A stretch of DNA of 64,000 nt from Aeromonas jandaei (lineage in GTDB: Bacteria > Pseudomonadota > Gammaproteobacteria > Enterobacterales > Aeromonadaceae). Below are positions 1-11,400 of this stretch, in pieces (the stretch's first letter is position 1; each line of letters begins with the position of its first letter). The stretch covers positions 2,758,001-2,822,000 of the forward strand of contig NZ_CP149571.1 in the NCBI RefSeq assembly GCF_037890695.1. Reading direction: 5' to 3'. The notes below the pieces were generated by a model. It did not search any database, was not told the origin of the DNA, and worked only from the letters and a program-made list of their open reading frames with translations. A program made the translations under genes and the position numbers.

Positions 1-66
1 CATGCGACCGCCTTGGCGCAATGAGTGTCGAAATGAGTCATTGAGTCGGAGTTGAATCACAATCTT

Positions 67-3000
67 ATGTTCAAAACCATCTTTACCTTTCTGCAGCAAC
101 AGCTGCCGAAACTGAAACCCTCCTGGCCTCTGCTCGGTGCGGTGCTCTGGGTTGTCGCCCTGATCCTGGTGTGGTGGCTGGGCCCCCGCATCGAGATCCG
201 CGACGCTCGTCCCTTCGAGCCGCTGTGGGGGCGGGTGGTGTTCACCCTGCTCTGGCTCTGGCTGCTGCTGGGGGTTGTCTCCTGGCGCGTATGGCGCAAG
301 ATGCAGCAACTCAAGGCCGAGCGGAACCATGAGCTGGTACTGGAGCAGGATCCGGTCAAGGGGATCCTCGATCGCCAGGCGCTCTTTCTTGACCGCTGGC
401 TGGCAACCCTTGGCGAGCATCTGGGCAAGGGGGCGCTCTATGCCATGCCCTGGTATCTGGTATTGGGTCTGCCCGGCAGCGGCAAGAGCAGCCTGATCCA
501 CCGCGCCAACCCGGCTAACAAGCTCAACCCGAGACTCGACACCGAGCTGCGTGAAGTGGCGCAGGATCAGCTGGTTGATTGCTGGCTGGGAGAGCAGGCG
601 GTGATGCTGGATCCCGCTGGCGAGCTTCTGTCCCAACCCGATGGTGAGCAGGAGCCGCTGGCGCGCAAGCATGAGCGGCTCTGGCTGCACCTGCTCGGCT
701 GGCTCAATGAACATCGCCGTCGCCAGCCCCTCAACGGACTGGTGCTGACGGTGGATCTGGCCTGGCTATCCCATGCCAGCGTGGCCGAACGCAAGGCCTA
801 TGCCCAGCTGATGCGCTCCCGTCTGCAGGAGCTGTCGGCCACCATGAATACCCGCTTGCCGCTCTATGTGACTTTTACCAAGCTCGACCTGCTGCGCGGG
901 TTTGACGTGGTTTATGAGCAGCTCGACAAAGAGGCCCGCGAGGCGGTGCTGGGGGTGACCTTCAAGCCGGACGAGCGTCAGGGCAAGGGGTGGCAGGATG
1001 ATCTCTCCCTCTTCTGGGACGAGTGGGTCGACAACCTCAACCGCAACCTGCCGGCACTGATGCTGGCCGGGCTGGATGCCAGCCGCCGCAGTGCGCTCTT
1101 CTCCTTTGTTCGCCAGCTGGCGGGCCTCAAGGAGTATGTGACCGAGCTGCTTGCCGAGACCCTGGCCATCGAGGAGAGCAAGCCGCTGCTGGTGCGCGGT
1201 GTCTATGTCAGCTCCGTCTATCAGCAGGGGGTGCCGTTCGATGCGTTTGCCCAGGCGGCCTCCCGCCGCTACAACCTGCCAGAGCCCATTCACTCTGCGC
1301 TGCGCGGGGAGTCCAACACCTATTTCGTGCGCAAGCTCTTCTCCTCCATCATCTTCCCCGAGGCCCATCTGGCGGGCGAGAACCGGCTGCATACCCTCTA
1401 TCGCCGCCGTCGTATGGCAGTCGGCCTCAGCTGTTTGTCGCTCTTCTCGGCAGCCCTCATCGGTGGCTGGCACTACTTCTACCGGGTCAACGAGGAGGCC
1501 GGTCGTAACGTGCTGACCAAGGCGCAGGCCTTTATGGCCACCAACGAGGTGGCCGATGAAGAGGCGTTTGGCGTGAGCCAGCTGCCGCGTCTCAACCTTA
1601 TTCGCGAGGCGACCTTCTCCTTTGGCAACTACCGTGAGCGGATGCCTGTGGTGGCCGATCTTGGCCTCTATCAGGGGGACGAGATCGGCCCTTATGTGGA
1701 AGGCTCTTACCTGCAACTGCTGAGTCAGCGTTTCCTGCCAGCCCAGATGCAGGGTCTGCTGGAAGATCTCGACCGGGCGCCGGCGGGTAGCGAGGAGAAG
1801 CTCGCCATCCTGCGGGTGATGCGGATGCTGGATGACGCCTCCGGTCGCAACAAGGAGCTGGTGGCCCAGTACATGGCCAGCCGCTGGCAGAAGGCGTTCC
1901 CGGGGCAGGGGGCGTTGCAGGAGCAGTTGATGGGTCACCTCAACTACGCCCTCGATCATACCGACTGGCACGCTGCTCGCGCCGCCCGTGATCAGGCCGC
2001 CATTACCGCCTTTGCGCCCTTCAAGGAGCCGGTTTACGGCGCCCAGCGCGAACTGGGCAAACTGCCCATGTATCAGCGGGTCTACCAGAATCTGGTGGTG
2101 AAGGCGGGCGATGTGCTGCCGCCGGATCTCAACGTGCGTGACGAGGTGGGCCCCACCTTCGACACCGTGTTTACCCTGCGCAACGAGAGCGCCGGTCAGG
2201 TGCCGCGCCTGCTAACCTGGCCCGGTTTCAGCGACTTCTTCCTCAAGCAGGACAAGGCGCTGCTCGATCTGACCGCCATGGATGCCTGGGTTCTTGGCCA
2301 GCGCAAGCTGAGCCAGTTGAGCGAGGCCGATCGCAAGGAGATCACCCGTCAGGTCAACGATCGTTATGTCACCGACTACGTCAACCAGTGGCAGAAACTG
2401 CTGACCAATCTGGATGTGCAGCCCCTGGAGAGCCCGGAGCAGGCACTCGATGTGCTCTCGGCCATCACCGGCAACGATCAGCCGTTCCAGCGGGTACTCG
2501 CCTCGCTGGATGACAACACCCGCATTCGCAAGATCTCCGATGTGGAGGGGGATCCGGGTCAGGCCATTACGGCACGGATCGGACGTCCCTTTATGACGAC
2601 CAATGCGGCGCTCAGCGGCCGTGGCGAACAGGGGCCGCTCATCTCCGAGGTGAACCAGAAGCTGGTTGATCTGCAGCACTATCTGGAGCTCATCGTTAAC
2701 GCGACCGAGCCGGGTCAATCTGCCCTGAAGGCGGTGCAACTGCGCCTGACCAACAAGTACGCCGACCCCGTATTTGCCCTCGAGCAGTATGCTCGTGGTC
2801 TGCCCGAGCCGCTCAACCGCTGGGTTGGCCAGCTCTCCGAGCAGACTTCCCGTCTGGTGATCGACTTGGCCATGTCCTCCCTCAATCAGGAGTGGCAGGA
2901 GAAGGTGCTGACCCCGTTCAACAGCCAGTTGGCGGATCGCTATCCGTTCAATCCGAGCTCTGCCAAGGATGTACCGCTCTCCGAGATGGAGCGCTTCTTT

Positions 3001-3564
3001 GCCCCGGGTGGCACGCTGGACAGCTTCTATCAGGTCAACCTCAAGCCGATGGTAGAGGGCGGGTTGATGGAGGGTGAACTGAGCTCACCCATTCAGGCCG
3101 AGCTGGTCAAGCAGCTGGATCGTGCGGCGCGCATCCGCCAGATCTTCTTCAGCCCGCAAGGCAATCTGGAGGTGCAGTTTGCCCTCGAGCCCATAGAGCT
3201 GACCGCCAACAAGCGGCGTAGCGTGCTGAATCTTGATGGCCAGTTGCTGGAGTATGCCCACGGTCGTCGCACCAAGGTGCCGCTGGTGTGGCCCAATACC
3301 ATGCGTGACGGAGCCGAGAGCAAGATCACGCTGGTGCCGGCAGCTCGCGAGCGCTCGCCGCGCAGTGAAGGCTTCGTCGGGCCCTGGGCCATGTTCCGCC
3401 TGATGGACAAGGGCGAGCTGACCCAGGTGAGTGACGCCACCTTCGATGTGCGCTTCCCGGTGGATCAGGGGGCCATGACCTATCGGGTTTATACCGACAG
3501 CGCCCAGAACCCCTTCACCGGCGGCCTGTTCAGCCAGTTCAGATTGCCCGAATCCCTCTATTGA
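67..3564 (+). CDS. tssM: T6SS membrane-complex protein TssM (IcmF/VasK)
   Basis: Inner-membrane component of the T6SS trans-envelope complex, which works with TssL and TssJ to dock the baseplate. The ~1165-residue protein has two N-terminal membrane segments (about residues 20-40 and 57-75), a cytoplasmic NTPase-like region with a Walker A loop GLPGSGKSS at 134-142, a third membrane segment near 449-472 (LSCLSLFSAALIGGWHYFY) and a long periplasmic C-terminus, the standard IcmF layout. I chose ATG at 67; a TTG at 52 is in frame but sits directly against the GGAG at 48-51. An in-frame stop lies at 34-36. The next gene begins 46 bases downstream, as vasK-vasL do in Vibrio cholerae. The start is less certain than the identity. 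Confidence 0.93.
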   Translation: MFKTIFTFLQQQLPKLKPSWPLLGAVLWVVALILVWWLGPRIEIRDARPFEPLWGRVVFTLLWLWLLLGVVSWRVWRKMQQLKAERNHELVLEQDPVKGILDRQALFLDRWLATLGEHLGKGALYAMPWYLVLGLPGSGKSSLIHRANPANKLNPRLDTELREVAQDQLVDCWLGEQAVMLDPAGELLSQPDGEQEPLARKHERLWLHLLGWLNEHRRRQPLNGLVLTVDLAWLSHASVAERKAYAQLMRSRLQELSATMNTRLPLYVTFTKLDLLRGFDVVYEQLDKEAREAVLGVTFKPDERQGKGWQDDLSLFWDEWVDNLNRNLPALMLAGLDASRRSALFSFVRQLAGLKEYVTELLAETLAIEESKPLLVRGVYVSSVYQQGVPFDAFAQAASRRYNLPEPIHSALRGESNTYFVRKLFSSIIFPEAHLAGENRLHTLYRRRRMAVGLSCLSLFSAALIGGWHYFYRVNEEAGRNVLTKAQAFMATNEVADEEAFGVSQLPRLNLIREATFSFGNYRERMPVVADLGLYQGDEIGPYVEGSYLQLLSQRFLPAQMQGLLEDLDRAPAGSEEKLAILRVMRMLDDASGRNKELVAQYMASRWQKAFPGQGALQEQLMGHLNYALDHTDWHAARAARDQAAITAFAPFKEPVYGAQRELGKLPMYQRVYQNLVVKAGDVLPPDLNVRDEVGPTFDTVFTLRNESAGQVPRLLTWPGFSDFFLKQDKALLDLTAMDAWVLGQRKLSQLSEADRKEITRQVNDRYVTDYVNQWQKLLTNLDVQPLESPEQALDVLSAITGNDQPFQRVLASLDDNTRIRKISDVEGDPGQAITARIGRPFMTTNAALSGRGEQGPLISEVNQKLVDLQHYLELIVNATEPGQSALKAVQLRLTNKYADPVFALEQYARGLPEPLNRWVGQLSEQTSRLVIDLAMSSLNQEWQEKVLTPFNSQLADRYPFNPSSAKDVPLSEMERFFAPGGTLDSFYQVNLKPMVEGGLMEGELSSPIQAELVKQLDRAARIRQIFFSPQGNLEVQFALEPIELTANKRRSVLNLDGQLLEYAHGRRTKVPLVWPNTMRDGAESKITLVPAARERSPRSEGFVGPWAMFRLMDKGELTQVSDATFDVRFPVDQGAMTYRVYTDSAQNPFTGGLFSQFRLPESLY

Positions 3565-3610
3565 TTAGGTCGGGGGCACCCTGTGCCCCCTTCATCCGTT
3601 GGAAGCCGAT

Positions 3611-5041
3611 ATGTCACAGAATCAACAAGGCCAGCAGGCGCTCAAAGTGGGGCGTGACCCCAGAATGTTGCCGGAGTACGAAGCGCTGCGCGCCGAGATC
3701 AACAAGCTCAGTCACGCCTCACGTCCCGAAGTGGACTGGGCGTTGATCCACCATCTCGCCAGCCAGATCTTCGAAAAACATGGCGTCGATCTGCAGACTG
3801 CCATCTACTTCACCCTGGCCCGTTCCCGTATTCAGGGGCTGAGCGGTTTTACCGAAGGGTGCGAGTTTCTTGCCAACCTCATCGTCACCCAGTGGGATAG
3901 CTTCTGGCCGCCGGTACATCAGGAGCGGGCCCGCATCGAGATGCTGGACTGGTTTATCGCCCGCATCAGCGACGTGATTCGCCAGTACCAGATCAGCCAT
4001 GAGGACAAGCGACTGATCTACCGCTGCGAGCGGGCGCTGCAACTTATCAGCGAAAAGCTGCACAACGCGGGTCTGAGCCGCATTCCCCGGGTTGAGAACC
4101 TGATCCACTTTATCGAGGGCTATACCCACCTCTTTGACGAGACCGAGATCGTCATCGTCTCCGATGAGCCGGGTCTCAAGGAGGATATGCAGATCCCGCC
4201 GATGGTGTTCTTCAAATCGGATATGGATCACGAGCACGGAACGCCGATGGCATCGGTTGCCCCCGCTCTGCCGCAGGGCAGCATTCTGGTGGGGCGGGAG
4301 AAGGGACAGGTCAAGCCGACTGTGCTCAAGATCGAGCAGCATCGCAAACAGCGTCCGGCCTGGTTCTGGTTTGGCTGTGGCCTGCTCAGCTGCGCTCTGC
4401 CGGTCATGGCATGGCTGGGCTGGCAGCACCAGCAGCAGGAGAAGGTGATTGCGATGCAGCGCCTGCAACAGCCGGCCGCCGAGTTGCCGCGCGTGCTCAG
4501 CTATGACGATATCCGTCAGGCGCGCATCGTGCTGGGGGAGCAGGCGGTGCAAGGGATGGAGAGCGAGCTGGTGGCGCGCTATCAGGCCCAGCTGGATCGG
4601 CTGGAACAGACTTCGCCGCTCTACTGGTATCGCTATGGCGAAGGGCTGCGCAACTCGTTGCAGATGCTCTATCCCGACTCGCTGGCGGTCAAGGCGCTGG
4701 ACAAGCAGTGGCAAAACGCGCTGGTGGGGCAGGGGAGCAATAACAACACCATTCCCACCTACCTTGATGCCCGTGCCGGTGTCGATGCGCTGATCGACCA
4801 GCTGCAGGAGCTGGAGCGCCAACGCAAGACGGTGACCATCTCCTATCTCAAGTCCCAGCTCTATGAGGTGCAGAAAAACCTGATGCAGGAGACGCCGTTC
4901 AGTCTGCGTCTGAGCGAGCTGGAGGCGAAGAAGGCTTCGCAGGAGCCCATCACCGCCGCCGAATTGAAGGGGCTGGAGAGCGATCTGAAAGCGCTCAATA
5001 TCCGCCTTTATCAGCTGCAGCAGGGCGAACTTGGCAGCTGA
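3611..5041 (+). CDS. vasL: T6SS TssA-like protein with ImpA_N and VasL regions (TagA/VasL type)
   Basis: The 476-residue product starts with an ImpA_N-like region (roughly residues 20-150, including LSGFTEGCEFLANLIVTQWDSFWPP, shortened here: key WDSFWPP), has one hydrophobic segment near 251-272 (FWFGCGLLSCALPVMAWLGW) and a helical, Gln/Leu-rich C-terminal region. That three-part layout, plus the position right after tssM, fits the TagA/VasL class of TssA-like proteins, which in other bacteria anchor or stop the distal end of the growing sheath. It is not the classical baseplate TssA. ATG 3611 has GGAAG six bases upstream; a TTG four codons earlier is possible but less likely. It is the last structural T6SS gene in the window. 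Confidence 0.85.
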   Translation: MSQNQQGQQALKVGRDPRMLPEYEALRAEINKLSHASRPEVDWALIHHLASQIFEKHGVDLQTAIYFTLARSRIQGLSGFTEGCEFLANLIVTQWDSFWPPVHQERARIEMLDWFIARISDVIRQYQISHEDKRLIYRCERALQLISEKLHNAGLSRIPRVENLIHFIEGYTHLFDETEIVIVSDEPGLKEDMQIPPMVFFKSDMDHEHGTPMASVAPALPQGSILVGREKGQVKPTVLKIEQHRKQRPAWFWFGCGLLSCALPVMAWLGWQHQQQEKVIAMQRLQQPAAELPRVLSYDDIRQARIVLGEQAVQGMESELVARYQAQLDRLEQTSPLYWYRYGEGLRNSLQMLYPDSLAVKALDKQWQNALVGQGSNNNTIPTYLDARAGVDALIDQLQELERQRKTVTISYLKSQLYEVQKNLMQETPFSLRLSELEAKKASQEPITAAELKGLESDLKALNIRLYQLQQGELGS

Positions 5042-5343
5042 TAGTGTTGTTGTGCGCAATATATTGCGCATAAAAAAGTGAGATATACCAGAAAGGCAAC
5101 CTTTTGTAGTCAGGTTGCCATTTCTGCGCAATACCTTGCAGCCCAATCGCTTGCCGCATCGGCTGTCAGTGTGTAATGCACTGATTTTATTTAAAAAATA
5201 TTGAATGTTTGGAGTGGCACACTCTGTGCTGCCACGACGCAGCCTGTTTTGCCCCGTGCTTGCCGCTGCAGCCTGTTGCTGTTGTGTGAGGGGCGTGGGG
5301 ATAGGGCGCAGACCCGTTATCCCCGCTCATATGGAGAATCACT
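5042..5343. other. Intergenic stretch between T6SS operon end and effector module
   Basis: No credible gene seen. It holds a perfect 18-base palindrome at 5053-5070 (TGCGCAATATATTGCGCA) followed by an A-run, and a second hairpin, GGCAACC/GGTTGCC, around 5095-5119. These may end transcription from the T6SS operon, although neither has a good T-run. An AT-rich patch at about 5180-5205 could hold a promoter for the PAAR-vgrG module. GGAGAA lies just before the PAAR start codon. Confidence 0.5.
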
Positions 5344-5631
5344 ATGTGCCCGACTATCGCACTGCTCGGTGACATTGGCACCGACCACGACGGTTTTCAC
5401 CCCTCGCCGGTCAGCGCGGCCAGTCCCGATGTGTTCCTCGATGGCAAACCGGTAGCCCGTCAGGGCGATCCGCTGGAGCCTCATGACAAGCCCAACAACC
5501 CGCCTCATCCCCGCGCCATTGCCGGTGGGGTCGGCTCGGTGCTGGTCAACGGCAAACCCATCGCCGTCACCGGTACTGCGGTTGATTGCGGTGGCGTCGT
5601 GATTGGATCCGGCAGCGGACAGGCAGGATAA
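5344..5631 (+). CDS. PAAR-domain T6SS spike-tip protein
   Basis: A 95-residue protein of PAAR size and composition: Gly/Pro-rich, with short beta segments such as [13 protein letters not shown] and [14 protein letters not shown] and a C-terminal Gly/Ser tail. PAAR proteins cap the VgrG trimer as the sharp tip of the T6SS needle and often connect effectors to it. It is a stand-alone PAAR with no toxin extension. GGAGAA precedes ATG 5344. Only 10 bases separate it from vgrG, so the two are very likely co-transcribed and this PAAR probably caps the neighbouring VgrG. Confidence 0.85.
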   Translation: MCPTIALLGDIGTDHDGFHPSPVSAASPDVFLDGKPVARQGDPLEPHDKPNNPPHPRAIAGGVGSVLVNGKPIAVTGTAVDCGGVVIGSGSGQAG

Positions 5632-5641
5632 GGAGCAGATC

Positions 5642-7685
5642 ATGGCACAAAGCACCGGATTGCAATTTACCGTCAAGGTGGGGGCGCTGCCCGAGAGCAC
5701 CTTCGTAGTGGCGCGTTTCCAGCTGGACGAGGGGCTGAACCGGCCGTTCAACCTGCGCCTTGAGCTGGCCAGCAGCCAGCCCGATGTCGACTTTGGCGCC
5801 GTGCTGGACCAGCCGTGTGAGCTGATGGTGTGGTACAACGGCGAGCTGCAACGCCGGGTGTGCGGGGTAGTGAGCGAGTTTGCCCAAGGGGACAGCGGCT
5901 TTCGCCGCACCCGTTACCGCATTGAGGTGAAACCTGCCCTGTGGCGGCTGGGGCTGCGCCAGAACTCCCGCATCTTCCAGGCCCAGAAGCCCGACGAAAT
6001 CCTCAGCATCTTGCTGCAAGAGCACGGCATCACCGATTACGCCTTTGCGCTCAAGAATGAGCACTCCCAGCGCGAATACTGCGTCCAGTATCGGGAAACT
6101 GACCTCGATTTTGTGAACCGCCTTGCAGCCGAAGAGGGCTTGTTCTACTTCCACGAATTTGAAGCAGGCAAACACCGCATTGTGTTTGCCGACGACGCGG
6201 CAGCCCTGACAGCCGGCTGAGCTCTTCTTCAACCTCGGCAACCGCTCGCTGGAACAAGGCCCTTACGTGCGCCAGTTCCACTACCGCGAGGCGGTACGCC
6301 CCTCTGATGTGGAGCTCAAAGACTACAGCTTCAAGACGCCAGCCTATGGTCTCTCCCACAAGAAGCAGGGTAGCGAACTTGAGCATCAACGGGATACCTA
6401 CCAGCACTTCGACTACCCGGGCCGCTACAAGCAGGACGGCAGCGGCAAGGCCTTTGCCCAGCATCGGCTCGATGCGCTGCGCAATGACGCGGTAGTGGGC
6501 AGTGGCAAGTCCAACAGCGCGGCGCTGCTGCCGGGCCAGCACTTCTCACTCACCGAACATCCGAACGGCAGCCTCAACACCGACTGGCAAATTGTCCATA
6601 TCCGCCACACCGGTGAGCAGCCCCAAGCGCTGGAAGAGGAGGGCGGCAGCGGCCCGACTGTCTACCACAACGAATTTGGTGTGGTGAAAGCGAGTACCAC
6701 CTGGCGCGCCCGCATCGGCAGCCCCGAGGCACCCCACAAGCCGATGGTTGATGGCCCGCAAATCGCCATCGTAGTCGGCCCCGAGGGCGAGGAGATTTAC
6801 TGCGACGAGCACGGCCGGGTGAAACTGCAGTTCCCGTGGGACCGCTACGGCTCAAGTAACGACCAGAGCTCCTGCTGGGTGCGAGTGAGTCAGGGCTGGG
6901 CCGGTGGCCAGTACGGTATGATGGCCATTCCGCGCATCGGCCACGAGGTCATCGTGAGCTTTTTGGAAGGAGACCCCGACCAGCCTATCGTCACCGGTCG
7001 CACCTACCACGCCACCAACCGGCCGCCTTACGAGCTGCCCGCCAACAAGACCCGCACCGTGCTGCGTACCGAAACCCACAAGGGCGAGGGCTTTAACGAG
7101 CTGCGTTTTGAAGACCAGGCGGGACAGGAAGAGATTTATATCCACGGTCAGAAAGACCTGAACGTGCTGATTGAAAACGATGCCGCTTGGCACATCAAAC
7201 ATGACCAGCACACCGACATCGACAACGAACGGGTGACCCGTATCAAGGCCAACGATCACCTGACGGTGGAGGGTGAGAAGCGTGACCAGATCAAGGCGGA
7301 CTATTCGCTGACGGTGGATGCCTCCATGCACCAGAAGCTGGGTCAATCCCTGCTGGTTGATGCTGGTCAGGAGGTGCATCACAAGGCTGGCATAAAGATC
7401 GTGATGGAGGCCGGCGCCGAGTTGACCCTCAAGGTGGGCGGCAGCTTTGTGAAGCTCGACTCCGGTGGCGTCACGCTAAGCGGTGGCTCCATCAAGATGA
7501 ACTCGGGTGGCAGTGCCGGTTCGGGGTCGGGGTGGGCCGGCAAATCCCCCCTGGGCCCCTTGGGGGTGAGTGTTCCCCCCATACCCAAAGTGCCGCTCAG
7601 TCCTGCCCAGCTTGCGACCATGAAGAGTGCCGCACCTTTCTGTGAGGAGTGTGAGAAGTGCAAGGAGGGCGGCTGTGAAATCTGA
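5642..7685 (+). pseudogene. vgrG: T6SS spike protein VgrG, frameshifted near 6217
   Basis: VgrG trimers form the T6SS spike that carries the PAAR tip and effectors. The first frame (5642-6220, 192 codons) begins [20 protein letters not shown] and covers the gp27-like N-terminus. It meets a TGA at 6218-6220. Homology resumes without loss in the next frame at [10 protein letters not shown] (from 6219) and runs to 7685 through the gp5-like OB region and the beta-helix repeats. Together about 681 codons are present, the normal length without a toxin extension. One extra base (for example a C in the GGC at 6215-6217) or loss of two bases explains it. The C-terminus is Cys-rich ([12 protein letters not shown]). 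I see no slippery heptamer, so programmed frameshifting is unlikely. It may be a sequencing error or a recent mutation. Confidence 0.88.
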
Positions 7686-8403
7686 GGCTATGTCGCTTGC
7701 AGAGTGGGTGGCGGAGCAAACTAGCCCACTCTATGCCGTACTGGCTGGGGCCAGCGATGCGGCGCCCTTGCAGCACTACTACCAGCTTGATGGCCGTCAT
7801 ACACCGCGCGGACTCTATCTCGGCACTCCCTATCACGACTGGCTCCCTGTGATGCCCTATTTGGTCGCACTGGATAAGAAGAGTCCTTTTATCGAATGGG
7901 CTGAGACGACTCATTCACGTGATTGGGGATTTATTCTGGCGACCCAGCAACCAGTCGGTACTCTCTATGGCCATTTTCAGGGATTGACCCAGATCTGGCA
8001 TCAGGGTGAAGCCGTGTTCTTTCGCTATTGGGATGGCGTGTATATGTCTGCCATCGCTGCGCAGCTTGGTGATGATATGACAACGCTGTTGCCGCAACTG
8101 GATGCGATGTGGTGTCAGGGCAATGCATTTTCATGGGAACCATCGGAGCCATGTGCTGTACGTCCATTTCCCTGGTGGGAACTTCCTCCAGCTATCGCAG
8201 CAGTATTAGCTGGGCAAGATACAGGTCCCCTTATCAACAACCTGATGCAACAGCTGGCAGATGAGAATGGCCAGCTTTACTGGTCTTTCCCCGAGGCCAA
8301 TCTCAGGTGCAAAGTTGCCCGTTTCATTTCCCGCTGCCCATCCCCTGATATCAATTTATTTCCAGCGCTGGAAGCTGCGCTGCTCAATGAGGTTCAAGCA
8401 TGA
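7675..8403 (+). CDS. DUF4123 family T6SS effector adaptor/chaperone
   Basis: The 242-residue protein has the DUF4123 pattern: N-terminal [18 protein letters not shown], a middle region with [17 protein letters not shown], and [16 protein letters not shown]. Members (Tap/TEC) bind the VgrG C-terminus and recruit a particular effector encoded downstream. GTG 7675 is preferred because AAGGAGG lies six bases before it; ATG 7690 is the alternative. The start overlaps the vgrG stop, and the stop overlaps the Rhs start (ATGA at 8400-8403), so translation is probably coupled. The position between vgrG and rhs implies that it loads the Rhs protein. Confidence 0.85.
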   Translation: MKSEAMSLAEWVAEQTSPLYAVLAGASDAAPLQHYYQLDGRHTPRGLYLGTPYHDWLPVMPYLVALDKKSPFIEWAETTHSRDWGFILATQQPVGTLYGHFQGLTQIWHQGEAVFFRYWDGVYMSAIAAQLGDDMTTLLPQLDAMWCQGNAFSWEPSEPCAVRPFPWWELPPAIAAVLAGQDTGPLINNLMQQLADENGQLYWSFPEANLRCKVARFISRCPSPDINLFPALEAALLNEVQA

Positions 8404-11400
8404 GTAATGCCGGCCAGGCCGTTTTCACCCAGGTGATCGCCGATTATCGCAATGCCCTGACTGAGTACCGCAAGGATGCCGAGAGTTTCTTTCTTGGCGA
8501 CATGCTGGGTATGGACATGGAACAGACCATCAAGGTTGGTGACAAGACGATAAAAGCCTCCTCGAGCAGCAAGAAGGCGCAATCCGTGGTGACGCAATGC
8601 CCGTTGAGCGGTACTTTGCGACTAGTACATATGTTCGAATCAGTGCGTTTTATTCCTATCGGTAATACCCCCTACCTAGTGGAATCGGGGAAGATGGAAA
8701 AGGGAACGTTTATCCCTGTTAAAGAGGAAAGAAAGGGAGCGCTCGATGCCAAGGGCGTGGCCGAAATTGGGAGTCTCAAGCCAGGGCAATCCTACAGGGT
8801 GACCTTCTATCCCAATGTGAAGAAGAGTGATTTTGATGGATTATTTAGCTCATATCAGACAGTGCAGGCTGATTTGGCTGCCTGGCTGGAGCGCGAGTGG
8901 GCCTCGACCCATCAACCTGCATGGGTTAATTATCAACGTAATGGCGGTGGTGGCGTTGCAGTTGCCGCAGGAGTGTTGCGTGGGATTGGTGGTGCGCTTG
9001 CCTCGGTATGGGACGATCTAACCGGTCTGTATGATTTATTGGCTGATCCAATGGGTAATGCCGAAAAGCTGCTGAAATTCGGGGTAAATGCGGCCGATGT
9101 GGCACAAGCGGGAGCAGAGAAGATCGAGAGCGCCATGTTGGTGCTGCAAGATGAGGCGTTGATCTATCTCTATGTTAATGCACTTGTGAGCTGGTTAAAG
9201 ATGCTCCCACCGGATGAGCTGGTGGAGTTTGGTACCCAGGCGGTGGTCACTGTACTGTTTGATGTTCTGGTTGGGATCGTCTTGACCGGCGGTGCCGGAA
9301 TAGCCGTTCGCTATAGTGCCAAAGTGGCGACCACCATGACTAGAGCGGTCAAGCAGCAGGCTCGGATGGCCAAGCTGGCGGCAACATTAATCGCCATGTC
9401 AAAAAAGCACAACTTGGTCGCTCATATAGATGTAGCCAAGCCGGTGTTGGTGACGGGTGTGGCGCCGTTGAATCCGCTTAAAAAAGCCGATCTGAAGCTG
9501 ATCGACAGAGAAGCTCCGACGCTTGTAGAAAACGCGACAGCAGAGAGCCGCAGGCACAAGTCGCGCACCACCATCGAGCAGGTTGGTAGTACACCAGACT
9601 CCTCCAGCCCCTCAACCAACGCCGCTGGTCATGCCAGCCAGACTGAAGCCAAAACCTGCAAGAACAACTGCCCTGTGTCCATGGTCACCGGCGAGGAGTT
9701 GCTGGCGCTGGAGGATGCCCATCTGCCGGGCATGCTGCCGTTTACCTTTGGTCGCCTCTATCGCACGTCAGCTGTTGAGCGTTCCTGTGGCATGGGGGCG
9801 GGGTGGAGTCATGCGCTGGCCCATCGGCTCGAACGTCACGGTGATAGCTTGACCTGGTGGGATCAGGAGTCTCTTGCCATCGAGTTGCCGATGCCTTCGG
9901 CAACCAGACCCATGATCACCAACCAGTTGTCAGAGGCGGCCGTTTATCTGGGGGATGAGCCTGACGAGGTGATAGTAGCCAAGGCGGGATCGCCCTTCCT
10001 GCATTTCACCTGGCATGGCAAGACAGGCCGTTTGACGGCCATGTCAGACCTTTATGGCAACCGGCTCACTATCCGTGCCGATGAGCAGGGGCGCCCCTGC
10101 TGGATAGAGAACGAGGGCGGTCTGGCTCTTCGTATTGTTTATCAAAAGGCATATCTGACCGCTGTCGAATTACAGCATTTTGACGGTATTAACTGGCAGT
10201 CAGAAGCGACCTTGCAACGTTATTACTATGACGATGCAGGGCACTTGGTGGTAGCTGAAAACGGGGCCGGTGAGTGTGAACGTTACCGCTATCGTCCCGA
10301 TGGGGTGATCCTGGAGCGCCGACTGGCGGGCGGCGCAGGGTTCTTCTGGGAATGGGAGCGGGAAGGGAAGCTGGCGCGCGCGGTTCGCCACTGGAGTGAT
10401 GTGGCCCGTTTTGATGTCAGTTACACCTGGGATGATGACAAGGGTGAAGTGACGGTCAGCAATGCTGATGGCAGTCAGGAGGTGTACCAGCATGACAGCA
10501 ACGCCCGGCTGATCCGTCAGCAAGATCCCGACGGCGCGGTCAGCGAGTTTGTCTATAACGACAAGGGTCAGAAAGTGCTGGCCCGCGATGCACTGGGGGG
10601 CGAAACCCGTTACCACTATGACGAAGCGGGCTTGCTGGAGTGCGAGATTGCTCCCGATGGCAGTCAGACCGCCTATCACTATTGGGATGGTCGGGTTCGC
10701 AAGGTGGTGCAGGGGGATCGTGAGTGGCGTTTTGAACGCAACGAGCAAGGGGATGTGATTGCAAGACGGGATCCCCTGGGGCGGGAGACTCGCTACAGCT
10801 ATAACGCGCAAGGCAAGCTCAGCACCGTGGTGCAACCCGATGGCAGCCGCATCGAACTGGGCTGGAACCGCCTTGGGCAGCTGATTGAGGAGAAGGGTGC
10901 CAACGGTGGCGTGACTCGCTGGCGCTATGACGAGCGGGGCCGCCAGATTGTACGGCGCGACCCGCGTGGCGCGATTACCCGTTATGAATGGAATGCGGCA
11001 GATCGCTTGCAAGCCGTACATCTGCCTGGTGGTGGCATCCGCCGTTTCGAATATAACGCCTACGGCAAGGTGACGGCCGAGTGGGATGAGCTGGGCCGCG
11101 AGACCCGTTACGAATATCACCCCGGCCTGCATCTGGTGAGCCGCCGCATCAACCCCGATGGCAGTGAGCTTAAGTATCGCTACGACAATGCCAAGCTCTT
11201 CTTGAGCGAGATTGAGAACGAGCATGGCGAGCAGCACCGCATTCACTACTTCCCCAATGGCCTGGTCGCGCGGGAAACCGGCTTTGATGGTCGCACCACC
11301 GCTTACCGCTACGACCTCAACGGTCATTTGAGCGAGAAGGTCGAGTTCGGCAAGCAGGAGACCGAGCTGGTCACCCGTTATGAGCGAGACTCCATGGGAC

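Noticed and set aside
766..1971. Long minus-strand open frame opposite tssM
   Set aside because: It is a shadow of a GC-rich gene; the tssM frame has clear family motifs throughout.
6205..6235. Programmed frameshifting in vgrG
   Set aside because: No slippery heptamer or downstream pseudoknot is apparent, and VgrG genes are not known to need one; metE and pflB show the same kind of change.
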